Assembly (NCBI RefSeq): GCF_000149955.1
Contig: NC_030990.1
Span: 372,001-436,000, forward strand
DNA from: Fusarium oxysporum f. sp. lycopersici 4287
Taxonomy: Eukaryota > Ascomycota > Sordariomycetes > Hypocreales > Nectriaceae
Direction of reading: 5' to 3'
DNA: 64,000 bases
Shown here: positions 46,223 through 56,971 of the stretch, in pieces
How positions within the stretch are numbered: position 1 is the stretch's first letter
Layout: each line of letters starts with the position of its first letter
Made by a program: the position numbers and the translations under genes
Notes under the pieces: generated by a model
Told to the model about the DNA's origin: nothing
What the model saw: the letters and a program-made list of their open reading frames with translations, nothing else
Database searches by the model: none

Positions 46223-47664
46223 ATGGACCCAGACACCGAAAAGGCGAGGGGTGAAGAGCCGAACCCCGAGCAACCCAAGCCTAGTGCCGACTTCCCAGAT
46301 GGAGGGTTGAAAGCATGGTCCGTTGTCGTGGGGGCCTTTTTTGGGCTTTTCGTCAGTTTTGGATGGACCAACTGTACGAGCATCTTCCCCATCTTGCTGC
46401 GACACCAAATAACTAACCATGAGGACAGGCGTTGGCCTCTTTCAAGGGTACTACGAAGCAAATCAGTTGCGAGACTTGTCACCCAGCAATGTCTCATGGA
46501 TACCAGCCTTGTCGATGTTTATGATGTTCATTACTGTAGGTCATGACTGAGTTCTTTCATGTCGCGTGTGCTTAAGCTATTGCTCAGGGACCTTTCGTGG
46601 GGCGAGCATTTGACAACTTCGGTCCGCACTACCTTCTCTTTACTGGTACACTGCTGCACGTATTTGGGTTGATGATGGCATCGATATCGTCCGAGTACTA
46701 CCAGTTCATCTTGTCCCAGGCGATCTGCAGTCCTCTAGGTGCAGCCATGGTTCTGTATCCGTCATTCAGCTGTGTCACAACTTGGTTCCGACAAAAGCGT
46801 GCTCTGGCATTGGGAATCACCGCTAGCGGCTCTAGTCTCGGTGGTACAATTCTGCCTATTGTGGTTAATCGCTTGATACCACGTATTGGGTTTGGGTGGA
46901 CGATGCGTGTTTGCGCTTTTCTCTTATTTGGTTTGCTTGTCGTGACGAATTTAACAGTCCGATCACGAATTGCACCTCAGCCGAAGGAGGCTGGTATCAT
47001 AGCTTATCTCCGGCCTTTTACATCGCTCTCTTTTGTGCTTACCTCGTTGGCGGGCTTCTTCTACTCCATGGGAATGTTTATTCCCATTACTTTCATGGTA
47101 ACCTACGGTGAACATGTCGGCCTATCAAACAATATGGCAGGGTATCTAGTCTCGATCTTCAATGCATCAAGGTGAGTTTTATCCACAGAGGTTTGAGCTT
47201 CAGATCTCTGGCAACATGATGCTGACAGCAACAGTGGAATCGGGCGTATTCTGCCAGGATATATAGCAGATAAGGTTGGCAGCTTCAACGTGTCAATAGT
47301 AGCCGCGACTCTTTCAACGATCTTTATGCTGGCATTGTGGCTGCCAGGGCATAGCCATGAGTCAGCCATCGCTTTCGCCGCCTTGTTCGGATTTAGTTCC
47401 GGCACGTACACAGCCATCAGCCCTGCCTTGGTAGCGCACATCTCAAACCTTGAAGAAATTGGCACCCGTTCTGGGACCATGTACGCGTTCATGTCTGTGG
47501 CTGCCCTTACTGGCAGCCCAATTGGGGGAGCTTTGATCTCAAGTGCAGACGGGAGCTATTGGAAGCTTCAACTTTTCGCGGGCTGTATGCTTGGTGCCGG
47601 AACGGCGTTATATGTCGCTGCGAGGCTGTACATAAGTAAGGGTAGGCTGTGGGAGAAAGTATAA
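46223..47664 (+). CDS. MFS transporter, monocarboxylate-transporter-like
   Basis: Four exons inferred: 46223-46373, 46429-46535, 46588-47171, 47235-47664; 423 aa with frame intact. The N-terminus opens FPDGGLKAWSVVVGAFFGLFVSFGW, the signature of fungal MCT-like MFS proteins. About 12 hydrophobic helices follow, with GPFVGRAFDNFG between helices 2 and 3 and GIGRILPGYIADKVG after helix 7. It probably exports or imports an organic acid. The CGGGG-rich repeats in its promoter hint that it could share the cluster's control, though the APH pseudogene and a secreted protein lie between. Confidence 0.85.
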
Positions 47665-48694
47665 TATCTCATCTACTATAGAATGATGTTGATAGAAAGC
47701 AGGTAGGGGGGTGGTTATCGCCACTACCCATTAGAACCGCCAGGTCATTGATAAATCCAGTCTACAGTCAATGTAAGCATCCATAAATAGATAGAAGTTC
47801 GGACCTTCGTTCCACGCTAGAAACCTCTACTTTGAATGGGTTAGAGCGTCGCTGCGTCGACAACGTTGCGATTGGGAGGCTGCAAGTAGAAACGTTGCAG
47901 CTAAGAACCTCTAAGGAAGAGCCAATCTCTAAGGAAGAGCCAATCAAGAAGTAGTACTATCACCTCCAAGGGAGCGCCACTCGGTAAATGCCGTCTTGTG
48001 ACCTACGCTACTGCCAGCAGTACCAATTCCCGATAATCCAAATCTTCCTAGGTCATCAGCATTATGGCTGTGGAACTATAGTCCATGTCTATACAGAAAA
48101 GTCATTGAGCATGGCGATTACAACCGGTGCATAATTCAAGTTCTAGGGCTTTACTGTTCTGATGTATACTATTAAATAAAAGTGAGCCAAACGCAGGTAA
48201 GCCGTTTCATGTGAAGTGGTTCCAATTGTCTCACGTCAGTGGCTGCAACAACGATTCCAACACGGACTTCACCACAACAACCCAGAAGAATGGCCCCGAT
48301 GCAACGCTACAATACGCAGGTACTGGCCACCCCGGCAATTAATACGATAGTGGTGGTCTTATGAAACTTTAAATACTATCCTGTTACCTTTTATAGCCTG
48401 TTGTAGCTAATTTGGGCTCTAGTTAACATCATTCACATATTCGGTCCTTTAGCTTGGAGCATTTACGGTTGATGCCGATTGTCGTTTCGTAGACCTTCAA
48501 TGACCGATATCGCGAACGTCTCGCAATTCTAATATTGCCATTATCGAATATAAATACCATTGATCAAATCCCCAGTACCAAATGGATCAACTCGACAACT
48601 CTCAATCACACAAACACCACAATCCAAGACATATTTATTTCTTCTTCCCTACCTCGCCATCGTTCCCGCAACAGCGATTGCATAACTCTTCATC
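47665..48694. other. 1-kb intergenic region with a short direct repeat
   Basis: Two copies of CTCTAAGGAAGAGCCAAT lie head to tail at about 47908-47943. No coding signal otherwise. Confidence 0.4.
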
Positions 48695-49060
48695 ATGCTC
48701 TTCAACAACATCATTGTCGCCATTGCTCTCAGCGGCGCTGCAACTGCCCTTCCCCAGAAATACCCTATTAAGTGTGGTGACTCAGTCTGCCCTGCAGACA
48801 AGCCCAAATGCTGCGAGGTCCTTGTCAACGGAGATCTTGAAATCGGGTGCTTTGAGGAATGTCCTGCTCTACCCCAAGTCCAAGCAAAACTTCGGCACCG
48901 CGAGCAACCCACCATCACTATTGCAGCATCTCCGCCCATTCAAACTTTCGGTCCCAAGTGCGGAGACTCTTATTTCTGCCCTGTCGGCCAAGTCTGCTGC
49001 CCTAACGCGCTGTACCACTGCGCCGACCCTGACAAGGTCGCCCAGGAGTGCCCTCTGTAG
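48695..49060 (+). CDS. small secreted cysteine-rich protein, two-repeat type
   Basis: An intron-free 121-aa protein. A signal peptide covers about residues 1-19 (IIVAIALSGAATA). The mature part has twelve cysteines in two similar halves: KCGDSVCPADKPKCC and KCGDSYFCPVGQVCCPN, each followed by two more. The C-G-D-x-x-C-P-x-x-x-x-C-C layout is granulin- or thaumatin-like in look, but no family is certain. Candidate effector or wall-bound protein. Start has good context (CATCATGCTC). Confidence 0.72.
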   Translation: MLFNNIIVAIALSGAATALPQKYPIKCGDSVCPADKPKCCEVLVNGDLEIGCFEECPALPQVQAKLRHREQPTITIAASPPIQTFGPKCGDSYFCPVGQVCCPNALYHCADPDKVAQECPL

Positions 49061-49830
49061 TGTGAGGGCAAATTTGCCAACTTACTGGCCTAGTGATATG
49101 GCAGTCTGTTCTGGAATCAGATTGGACTACTTTACAGGGTTGAGAAGGACTGTGTTATTTTTTGGTCTTCTTCTTCTGTTTCGTTATATCTCTTGGGTCA
49201 CTGGGTAACAGTCGGGATGTAGAAGGCTTTGTCATGACTGTAATTAGACTCAATGGTATGGTATGATTGCGGTACTTTCTTCGATAGAATTCATTTTATT
49301 CTTGCATGGTATCAGGAACAGCTCGAAACCATCAGTGCCATCGGGCTCATCTTCGCCTCGTCCACTAACCCAGGAGCGGAGATGGGATTGAAATTGACAT
49401 ACCTACACTCTACGATTGACTCCTCGTTCAAACCAGTGGCTCATGGAACAAGGATACAAGAAGCACCCTAGACAGCGTTGCAAAGAAATTGAACTTGAAA
49501 TTGGAATATGTCGTAGCAGCTGATCAGAGGACTACACGTAGCGCTACAGATTGTCTGGCCAGCATTCACCTGGCGACGTTTCGGCATAAGATCTACTTAT
49601 GCCGGGACTATAACTACGTGTAATGGGAATGGGAGTGAGCTAAATTTGGCTTTTCGCAGATCATCGCTTTAGTGCTTCTTGTCAGCCACCGAGCGCTGCG
49701 CCATGCTGGTAAGCAAGGCAGAAAGCCACCGAAAAGTCTCCGCAGCTGATATATCAGCCTCGTCGCAAACCGATAAACGAAAAATATAACAATCCACAAC
49801 AACCACAATTTTCGGTAACAACAATTAAAA
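49061..49830. other. intergenic
   Basis: 770 bp without a supported gene. A 72-aa frame at 49253-49471 has no motif. Confidence 0.35.
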
Positions 49831-50736
49831 ATGACGCGAAATATTCTCATCGTCGGGGCTACTGGCCAACAAGGCAAAGCCACCATCGACGCCCTATACA
49901 AGACCCTTAGCAGCTCGCCTGGACATGAAGACACCAGAGTCCTTGCGTTGACAAGATCTATTGAATCGCCAAAGGCTCAATCTCTCCAAGCAGAGTATCC
50001 AGCAATTACCCTTGTGCAAGGAGATACCCAGACGCCGCAGCCCATCTTCGACCAACACCCAACCATATCATCGATCTTCGTAGTTACAGTTCCGCCAAAT
50101 GATGAGGCACAAGCACTCCCTCTCATTGAAGCAGCATCGTCGCATCCATCAGTAGATCACATCGTCTTCTCTAGTGTGGATCGTGGTGGCGACGAGACTA
50201 GCTGGTCGCAACCAACTGAGATTCCTCATTTTGCCGCCAAGCACCGCATTGAGCTCCGACTGCGGGAACTATGCAAAGAGAACAACAAACGATGGACCAT
50301 CCTGAGACCAACTGGTTTTATGGATAGCTATAACCCTGGTTTCTTTGGTCAGATGATGGCGTCCCTTTGGGCAGAGGGAATGCCAAGAGATCGAAAGATG
50401 CAGTTGATTAGCACACATGACATTGGTGTGTTTGCAGCAAAAGCACTTTTGAACCCAGATGCTTGGGTGGGAAAGGCAACGGCTTTGGCGGGTGATGAGT
50501 TGAGCTTTTCTGAGCTACAAGAGATCTTCCGAGAAGTGGTTGGAGAGGAGCTACCCCAGACATACAAAGTTGTAGCATACCCCGTTCTATGGATGGTGAA
50601 AGATGCCTCAAAGAGCTTTGAATGGTTTAGAAATGCGGGTTGGAAGGCGGATATAGAGACTTTGAGGGCACAGGAGCCTGGACTGCAGAGCTTTGCGTCT
50701 TGGCTGAAGGAGTCCAGTAAATGGAACTGCGTTTAG
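49831..50736 (+). CDS. NmrA-like NAD(P)-binding protein
   Basis: A single-exon 301-aa atypical short-chain dehydrogenase. The N-terminal dinucleotide motif is GATGQQG at residues 9-15. VDHIVFSSVDRGG and WTILRPTGFMDSYNPGFF follow, as in the NmrA/HSCARG group. Members are redox-sensing regulators or reductases such as isoflavone-reductase-like enzymes. The active-site Y-x3-K is not evident, so a sensor role is possible. It is convergent with the amidohydrolase gene. Confidence 0.85.
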   Translation: MTRNILIVGATGQQGKATIDALYKTLSSSPGHEDTRVLALTRSIESPKAQSLQAEYPAITLVQGDTQTPQPIFDQHPTISSIFVVTVPPNDEAQALPLIEAASSHPSVDHIVFSSVDRGGDETSWSQPTEIPHFAAKHRIELRLRELCKENNKRWTILRPTGFMDSYNPGFFGQMMASLWAEGMPRDRKMQLISTHDIGVFAAKALLNPDAWVGKATALAGDELSFSELQEIFREVVGEELPQTYKVVAYPVLWMVKDASKSFEWFRNAGWKADIETLRAQEPGLQSFASWLKESSKWNCV

Positions 50737-50826
50737 ATTAAAGATTTTGTCTTTATAAGCTTGCCCTGGACTATTCAAGAAACCAATATCTACCTCATCC
50801 CTAAATCCTAATTATGAAAGACTTCC

Positions 50827-51825
50827 CTAGAGTCTCGGAAACAGCTTTAAAGCCGCTTCATAGTAAATATTCCTATTCTTCTTATCTTCCAATGGAAAAG
50901 TATCAACAAATTTAGTAAAGCCCTTGCTTAGTTTCTCAGGCGCATGCGGAAAGTCACTGCCAAAAAGCAAATGCCCCGGCTTGGCGAAGCTCAGTATCAT
51001 AGGAAAGACCTCTTGACTTCCCGAAAGCGCCGCATCGAAGTAAAATTGCTTCGCCTGTTGAACGATATCCTCGGCGCTCATGATGTCTCCAAATTCAGGC
51101 ATGGCTATCATTGTGGCTCTTTGGACAAGCGCAGCGAGTGTTCCGCCAGCATGCGACAGAATGATCTTGACATCGGGAAACTGCTCAAGACGTCTGTTGA
51201 GGATCATGTCCATGGCGGTACGGCCTGTTCCGTGTGGCCAATCAAAAGCGGGCATTGGAAGGCGGTCGTCAAAGTAGACAGCCGCAATGTTGTTGATGGG
51301 GTGAACAAAGATAATAGCCTTGCGGCGATTCAGCTCTTCCCAGATGGGAACGTATTCGGGATGTCCAAGATATCCCTGAGGAGTAGCATAGCTGGTGAAC
51401 AAGATGACTCCATCTGCCTTCAGAGCATCAAAAGCGTAGCGTAGTTCCTCGAGTACAAGAACCGTGTGCTGCAGAGACGGGACTGTCGCAAAGAATCCAT
51501 TCATCGGGTTTGCATCTCGCAGACTGGCGGAATATTCATTCATGGCGCGAGCAACCCTGGCGCTCTCTTCAGGATCAGCGATGTGGGTGACTCCCGGAGT
51601 GCTGACGGAGTATATGGCAGAGGTGATGCTGTGTGTCTGGTTGAAGGCCCTGTCACTTTGAACGCTCCATGATGGGACTTTTATGCCTTTTAGACCAGCC
51701 CCGACTCCTAGAAGTTGCTTGAATTAGATGGAATTTTCTCAGAGGTGACGAGTTGAGAGAAACTTACCTTCTAGCTGGGGAGGAATGATATGGTGGTGAA
51801 CATCGATGCGAGGAATGTTAGACAT
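50827..51825 (-). CDS. amidohydrolase-2 family protein (ACMSD-like)
   Basis: Exon 1 51768-51825 and exon 2 50827-51707, a 60-nt intron; 312 aa. Metal-site motifs: DVHHH at residues 9-13, VHPIN, LSHAGGT and GSDFPH near the C-terminus. The family includes 2-amino-3-carboxymuconate-semialdehyde decarboxylase and aromatic-acid decarboxylases. An amino-aromatic or muconate decarboxylation would suit the nearby 2-aminophenol chemistry, but it is 8 kb outside the core. The second intron boundary is inferred from frame. Confidence 0.85.
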
Positions 51826-51984
51826 ATTGAGTAGTATTGGAGTTTTGGGTCTCTGGATGTAGTTTGGATAGGAAAGATAAAGAGTTGATTGATGTTCTTA
51901 ATCTTTGAGCAAAGAGCACAAGGAATTTTATAACTTCCGGGCCATAGGTATATTGATCCTCGAGTATTGCCATAGACATCATCA

Positions 51985-52728
51985 GCCATTATTGCTAAAG
52001 AAGCAATTGGTGCCGAAGTTGCAACAACCGCGGCAGGGGAAGCTACGGCAACAGAAATAGCAGCTGGCAAAGCATCGGCTACCGTAGTCGCCGAGGGTAC
52101 AGGGGCTGCTGCGACCGAAGGTGCCGTTGAGGCGGTGGCACCTGAAGTCATCGAAGCAGTGGCAGCGAACAGGACCTTCTGGCAGTGCGCACAGGCGTTC
52201 GGGAAATGGGTTGCTAAGGAGGCTGTTGAGCTATCATTGCTCGAAGCCGGAGCGCGCGCCTTTGAAGCAGTCCTTGATACCATAGCGAAGAAGGATGACA
52301 AAGACGCCGAGAGGCTTGCTAAGGCTATGCCCAACATCGACGAAGCACTCAAAAAGGCAAATGACTGTGTCTCAGATTGGAACCTCTGGATGTCTCGTCA
52401 TTTTGATACCAGGGCTCAATACGGGGTTGTTCAAGTGGACGGCCATAAGTTTTCCCTCCTGGAAGTTTTTCAGGCACAGATATCGCCAGTCAGCCTCTGC
52501 CTCACACAGAAGGTTTATCTTGCAATGGACGTCGCGTCCCAGTCCATGACACTGAACACCGTCAAGCTTTTAGTATCTAGCCTCCAAGAATACTGCCAGA
52601 AATTAAAGGTGATAAGCATTAGGATTAAGGATAAGGAGCAAAAGAAGGTAGCTGCAGGGCTTAATGACCATGTTGGTGATGTAGATACAGCTATTACTGA
52701 TCTTGTGGTCAGTGCCAATAGCTTTTAA
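51985..52728 (+). CDS. hypothetical protein, 5' end undefined
   Basis: The frame is open from about 51985 to TAA at 52728, but no in-frame ATG occurs before the conserved-looking part. The first available start codon is GTG at 52135. An acceptor-like CATCATCAG at about 51982 suggests a lost or unrecognised upstream exon. The first 60 codons are almost only Ala, Thr, Val, Gly and Glu. The rest is helical and charged (KKDDKDAERLAKAMPNIDEALKKAND), coiled-coil-like, with no domain recognised. It may be a 5'-truncated gene. Confidence 0.45.
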   Translation, partial: AIIAKEAIGAEVATTAAGEATATEIAAGKASATVVAEGTGAAATEGAVEAVAPEVIEAVAANRTFWQCAQAFGKWVAKEAVELSLLEAGARAFEAVLDTIAKKDDKDAERLAKAMPNIDEALKKANDCVSDWNLWMSRHFDTRAQYGVVQVDGHKFSLLEVFQAQISPVSLCLTQKVYLAMDVASQSMTLNTVKLLVSSLQEYCQKLKVISIRIKDKEQKKVAAGLNDHVGDVDTAITDLVVSANSF

Positions 52729-53381
52729 GAATCAAAGTTGGTTATTATGGGAATATTAGAATATGGCAGATGCTGTTTACTTATATGTGTACAGCTATAT
52801 TGCAGTAGGCATTGTTCAATGAGAAATTTGGTTTTACTGGCATCTTCCATCAGCTCCTCTGAGCTAACATCAGATGAAATGACATAGCTGACTGAAGGGC
52901 TTCTACTAGCGGCTAAGGTTCATGGATAGAGGAATGTGTAGTCAGGATTCGTGAACTAGACGTATTTTAGGTCATGATAACGTCTGAATTTAACTATAGA
53001 TGACGTCCAAACCCTTTAGCTTCTCCGCGACAAGCTGCAGTGAGGTTTTCATGAAGATGTCGCCGCTCATCTTCGTACTCTAGGTTATATCCCATTGGCC
53101 ATTACCCAAGTGATGGCGTATATTGAACGTTACACCTCCCGCAGCTTGGCTAGATCGCAACTTGGCGCTAAATCTGAGGTTGTTCATACACGCCTCGATC
53201 TACTAGGACTTCGGTGGATCTGGCAACTATGGGATCTTTGTCCCCTCGTGGCAAAAAACGACCTTTAAAAGGAAGTCTCATATACTGCTGCTGAAGGCGG
53301 GGGTAATATTAAAGTATTAGGAGTATTACAGTATAGGGAGATGCTGTAGAAGCCTCGATAGTAGGTAGATGCCACTAGTCC
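52729..53381. other. intergenic
   Basis: 653 bp between convergent genes. No supported feature. Confidence 0.4.
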
Positions 53382-54662
53382 TTACGCCCGGCAGGGGCTT
53401 TTACTTTTACCACCCCACGCACCGCCGTTGTTATCGAGCGCCCAGAATACAGCGCCGCCTAAGCACAATCCATCAGCCCATGCCATCTTCAGTGCTAACG
53501 TATCAGCGTCGTCATAGCCTATCCACTGATCACTTCCCCAAGTCGCATACTTCTGCATAGCCTTGCTGTCAAGCTCGACGGTGGCTTGATTGGCCGATAT
53601 GGCCTTTTTGATATCACTTAGCACCATGACGCCCGTTGGATCTTTGACACAAGAACCCTCTTCACTTGGCCCCGAGGCAGCACAGCCAGCTTCTTTGCAA
53701 CCAGAGGAGGAGAGGGTATACCCGCGGCCGTACAAGGGGATGCCGAGGTTGATGAGCGACGGATCGGTCTGGTTCGCCCACAGTGGCATGAGGTTGTTGG
53801 CGATATCAACTATGCTCGCCTGGTAGGTCACAGTGTTCTTGGCTGGTTCAGAGTCAATGCCCCAGCCGTGTAGATCGTAGGCCATGAAGTTGAAGAAGTC
53901 GACATATTTGGCCATACCGGCAGGATTGAAGCCCTGGATGCTACCCCAGTCCGCTGGCAGCGCCGCTGAGATGCCAAAATCTTTTCCAAAGGCTTCTCGA
54001 AGCTCCCGGACGAGGGAGACCAGGTTTTCTGCATCGGCGTTCGAGGTTGTCGGAAATTCCCAGTCAAGGTCAACGCCTTGGAAGGAGTTGGTCTCCATGA
54101 AGGATTTGAGAGACGAGATGAACGCAGATCGGGAGCTCGATGAGGCTGCCATAGAAGACCAAGTTTCGGTAGAGAAACTGCCGCCACCAATGGCAATCCA
54201 CGTTTGCAGTGAGCTGCTCTGCAAAGCGGTGAACTGCTTATAGTAGGTAACGTCTTGAGAGTTCTGAGCGCCCACTGCGAAATTGCTAGAGTCGAAATCG
54301 GCAAACGCCAAGACAAGATGGGTCAATCCGTTGGTCTGGATCTGGGAGGGAAGGACGACATCGCAAGACCGGTCCCAAGCCTGCTGTACGCGCCAGTAGC
54401 CAACGCGACGGCCGTTGGTTGCCGTCTTACCGTCAGTAGAGCAAGAGGGAACCGTAGGTACAGAGCAGCTCCCGTACGCTGACTGACAACCGTCGCTGCA
54501 GTAGACACTCGTTGTTCCGCAGTATCCGGCCGAGGAACAGCAGACGTTCAAAGGGCAGCGGGCTCCATCGTTGTCAGGACCGCACTGGGCGAGGACAAGG
54601 TTGGGTAGAAGTCCAAGAACCAGGGCCAGACGGCCGACAACATGAGGGAAAGAGGCTAACAT
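53382..54662 (-). CDS. secreted GH18 chitinase with N-terminal CBM18
   Basis: A single-exon 426-aa protein. A signal peptide spans about residues 1-25 (LALVLGLLPNLVLAQ). One hevein-type CBM18 covers about 26-67 (CCSSAGYCGTTSVYCSDGCQ). A GH18 barrel follows from about residue 85: IAIGGGSFST and the catalytic motif GVDLDWE with E202 as proton donor. The position usually Asp in D-G-x-D-x-D-x-E is Q195, a change seen in some fungal class V enzymes. It is shorter than killer-toxin-like chitinases because it lacks their long C-terminal part. It lies divergent from the three-CBM18 membrane protein. Confidence 0.88.
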   Translation of the reverse strand: MLASFPHVVGRLALVLGLLPNLVLAQCGPDNDGARCPLNVCCSSAGYCGTTSVYCSDGCQSAYGSCSVPTVPSCSTDGKTATNGRRVGYWRVQQAWDRSCDVVLPSQIQTNGLTHLVLAFADFDSSNFAVGAQNSQDVTYYKQFTALQSSSLQTWIAIGGGSFSTETWSSMAASSSSRSAFISSLKSFMETNSFQGVDLDWEFPTTSNADAENLVSLVRELREAFGKDFGISAALPADWGSIQGFNPAGMAKYVDFFNFMAYDLHGWGIDSEPAKNTVTYQASIVDIANNLMPLWANQTDPSLINLGIPLYGRGYTLSSSGCKEAGCAASGPSEEGSCVKDPTGVMVLSDIKKAISANQATVELDSKAMQKYATWGSDQWIGYDDADTLALKMAWADGLCLGGAVFWALDNNGGAWGGKSKSPCRA

Positions 54663-55644
54663 GGTCGAAGATACTTGAAGCAGGGACAGAAGATCTGATT
54701 GCTAGGCTCGAATCTTCTTAAGCCTATTATATGTCCCATTCTACAAAGTCCCAGTCGCCACGTCGGAGACATTTGACCGTCTCAACACTAAGCCCTACTA
54801 ATAAATACTATCTCCACATCTAAAATAACGCTGACGCCAAGATCTTGAAATATTTCATGTGCCGCGAGGATGCTTTTTTAGCTCGCAGGACTAAAAGAAC
54901 CGGTAAGGCGATCGTTACTGATAGAGAACCGTGCCGCGCTTAAAGCGGTCAAACCGCGCTTGGGGTCCAAAAGCTTCGACTCCATCACTTGCTTTGATTG
55001 GTTGTCAAGGAGCTCGAACCTCAGTCCCCAGTGATCCTTCTCCACCGTAAGCATGCGCCAAACTTTCAGGGCCTATCCCAGACAACGGCTTTCGATGCAA
55101 TTGGTCTCTTGCAGGTCTCTCCTGAATTTAAGACGGCGCAATGGCAAAGAAGAGCTAGGCGTCTTCTACACCCTGGATGAGAAACCATGACCTTGCTCCT
55201 GACATGAATATCCCCTGTTGAAAAATATACCCATTCTTAGCTTAGCTGGACAGACACATCACGGTGCAACTGTCTGCGCTACAACATCATTTGGGCTTCC
55301 AGTTAGCTATTTGGACAAGTTAACTGACTTGAAGCCGGCGTCTTGCTTTAGAAGATGAGAACACTTGAATGGGCGCGATATCGGGCCGGCCCGCTCACGT
55401 TCTCTTCTCTTGGGGGGAAGAGTCTATTGTTAGGTACTTTGGTCTAGCCCTATGGGGCAAATGAAGCTTGGGGGGAGTGGACTCGGTGGAGCAGGGAGAT
55501 TATCAAATTAACCTCAGCGCTTTTGCAAGGGTCGTTTTGAAGAGTGAGCCCACATAAAGGCATTGTGCCCTGCTAGGACGCCGAGGGGGAATTCCTCTGC
55601 GTCGTTTGCCTTTGCCAGAGCCAAACCAGCGACTCGTCGTCGCC
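54663..55644. promoter_or_regulatory. divergent promoter region of two chitin-binding genes
   Basis: A 982-bp bidirectional region. It has a GCGCTT-AAAGCGGTC-AAACCGCGCTT stretch at about 54930-54960 with near-palindromic halves. No gene is seen. Confidence 0.4.
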
Positions 55645-56971
55645 ATGGAGCTCTCCCTGCTGTACTTTCTCTGCATACTTTCTCTAGCCTCAGCCTCGTT
55701 CCCCTTCAACTTTGGACTGTAAGCTACACGGACCTCCTGCCCTAACTTCCCCCTAACTGGTCCCAGCTCATCCTCTCCCGTCCTACTACCGCGCGCAAAA
55801 AATCCCACTAGCAAAGACGGCAACTGTGGTTCTAATTCCGAAACTAACGCAACATGCCTCACATCCACTTTCGGTAACTGCTGCTCCGAAAAAGGATTCT
55901 GCGGCAAGACTTCCGCGTACTGTTCGGAAGGATGTCAAGAAGCCTTTGGTAGCTGCTCGTCGAGTGCTGATGGGCAGCTTGTGAGCACTTCGGGATCATG
56001 TGGTGCGACGTCCACGAGCAATATCACATGTGAAGGGAGCACGTATGGAGACTGCTGCTCTGAGAAGGGATACTGCGGCAAGAATGCAACCTATTGTGGT
56101 GCCGGGTGAGTGCAATCTAGTGTTTTTGATCCGACAAGAGCGGTGTTACCCTTGGCTTCTAGCCAAGCGGGCGTGTAGTCAATCCAGACGGCATCGCCAG
56201 CGTCAGGTTCTCCAGCACTCTTTTAGACGTCACTGACATCGAGATATCGACAGGTGCCAAAGTATGTTCGGTACTTGTTCATCCGGTGACGAGTCCTCCA
56301 CGACAACCGCAACATCTGACAAGACTTCAACCTCGACGGCGGCGTCATCAACGAGCCTTGGCGCTATATCTATTGACGGAAACTGCGGATCCAACTCGGA
56401 TATCAATGCCACCTGCAAAGACAGCACGTTTGGCGATTGCTGTTCGGCAAAGGGGTACTGTGGCGGGACCTCGGGCAAGTGACCCCGCGAAAAGGACGTG
56501 TGTCCCATACACAGTCCAACAATGCTAACTCAGCTCTCTTGAAAAGACTATTGTAGCACTGGATGCCAAGCTGAATACGGTTCCTGCGATTCGACATCCT
56601 CGTCTGCGTCCTCATCTGCGTCCTCCTCGACATCCTCGGCTGAATCGTCCTCGACAACCCCTTCGACAACCCCGTCAACAGGCTCCCTGAGCACCGGTGC
56701 CAAGGCGGGAATCGCGGTCGGATCTGTCATTGGAGGGCTTGGAGCAATAGGGCTTGCCGCTTGGCTTGTGCTACGAAGGAAGAACAGAAAGTCTTCGCAG
56801 CAATTGACGGATAGCGATGCGGGGAAACCTAATGAAGAGACGAGATATGAGTTGCATGACGAGAGGACACATGAGATGCATGCGCAGAACCTGGTTGAGT
56901 TACCTGCTGATTATCAGAGGGTCGATGATCGGGCTGCGGCAGGGTATGATGGGGCATACAGAGGACATTAA
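55645..56971 (+). CDS. membrane protein with three CBM18 chitin-binding domains
   Basis: Four exons inferred: 55645-55718, 55767-56105, 56254-56474, 56547-56971; 352 aa. The second intron is long (148 nt). The third begins GC (TCGG|GCAAGT). Choosing it restores the domain text GGTSDYCSTGC. Signal peptide (LLYFLCILSLASA), then three hevein-like domains each of form C-C-S-x-K-G-[FY]-C-G-x-x-x-x-Y-C-x-x-G-C, then a Ser/Thr stalk, one helix (AGIAVGSVIGGLGAIGLAAWLVL) with RRK stop-transfer, and a 60-residue acidic cytoplasmic tail. It could bind chitin at the cell surface, as sensor or shield. Confidence 0.82.
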
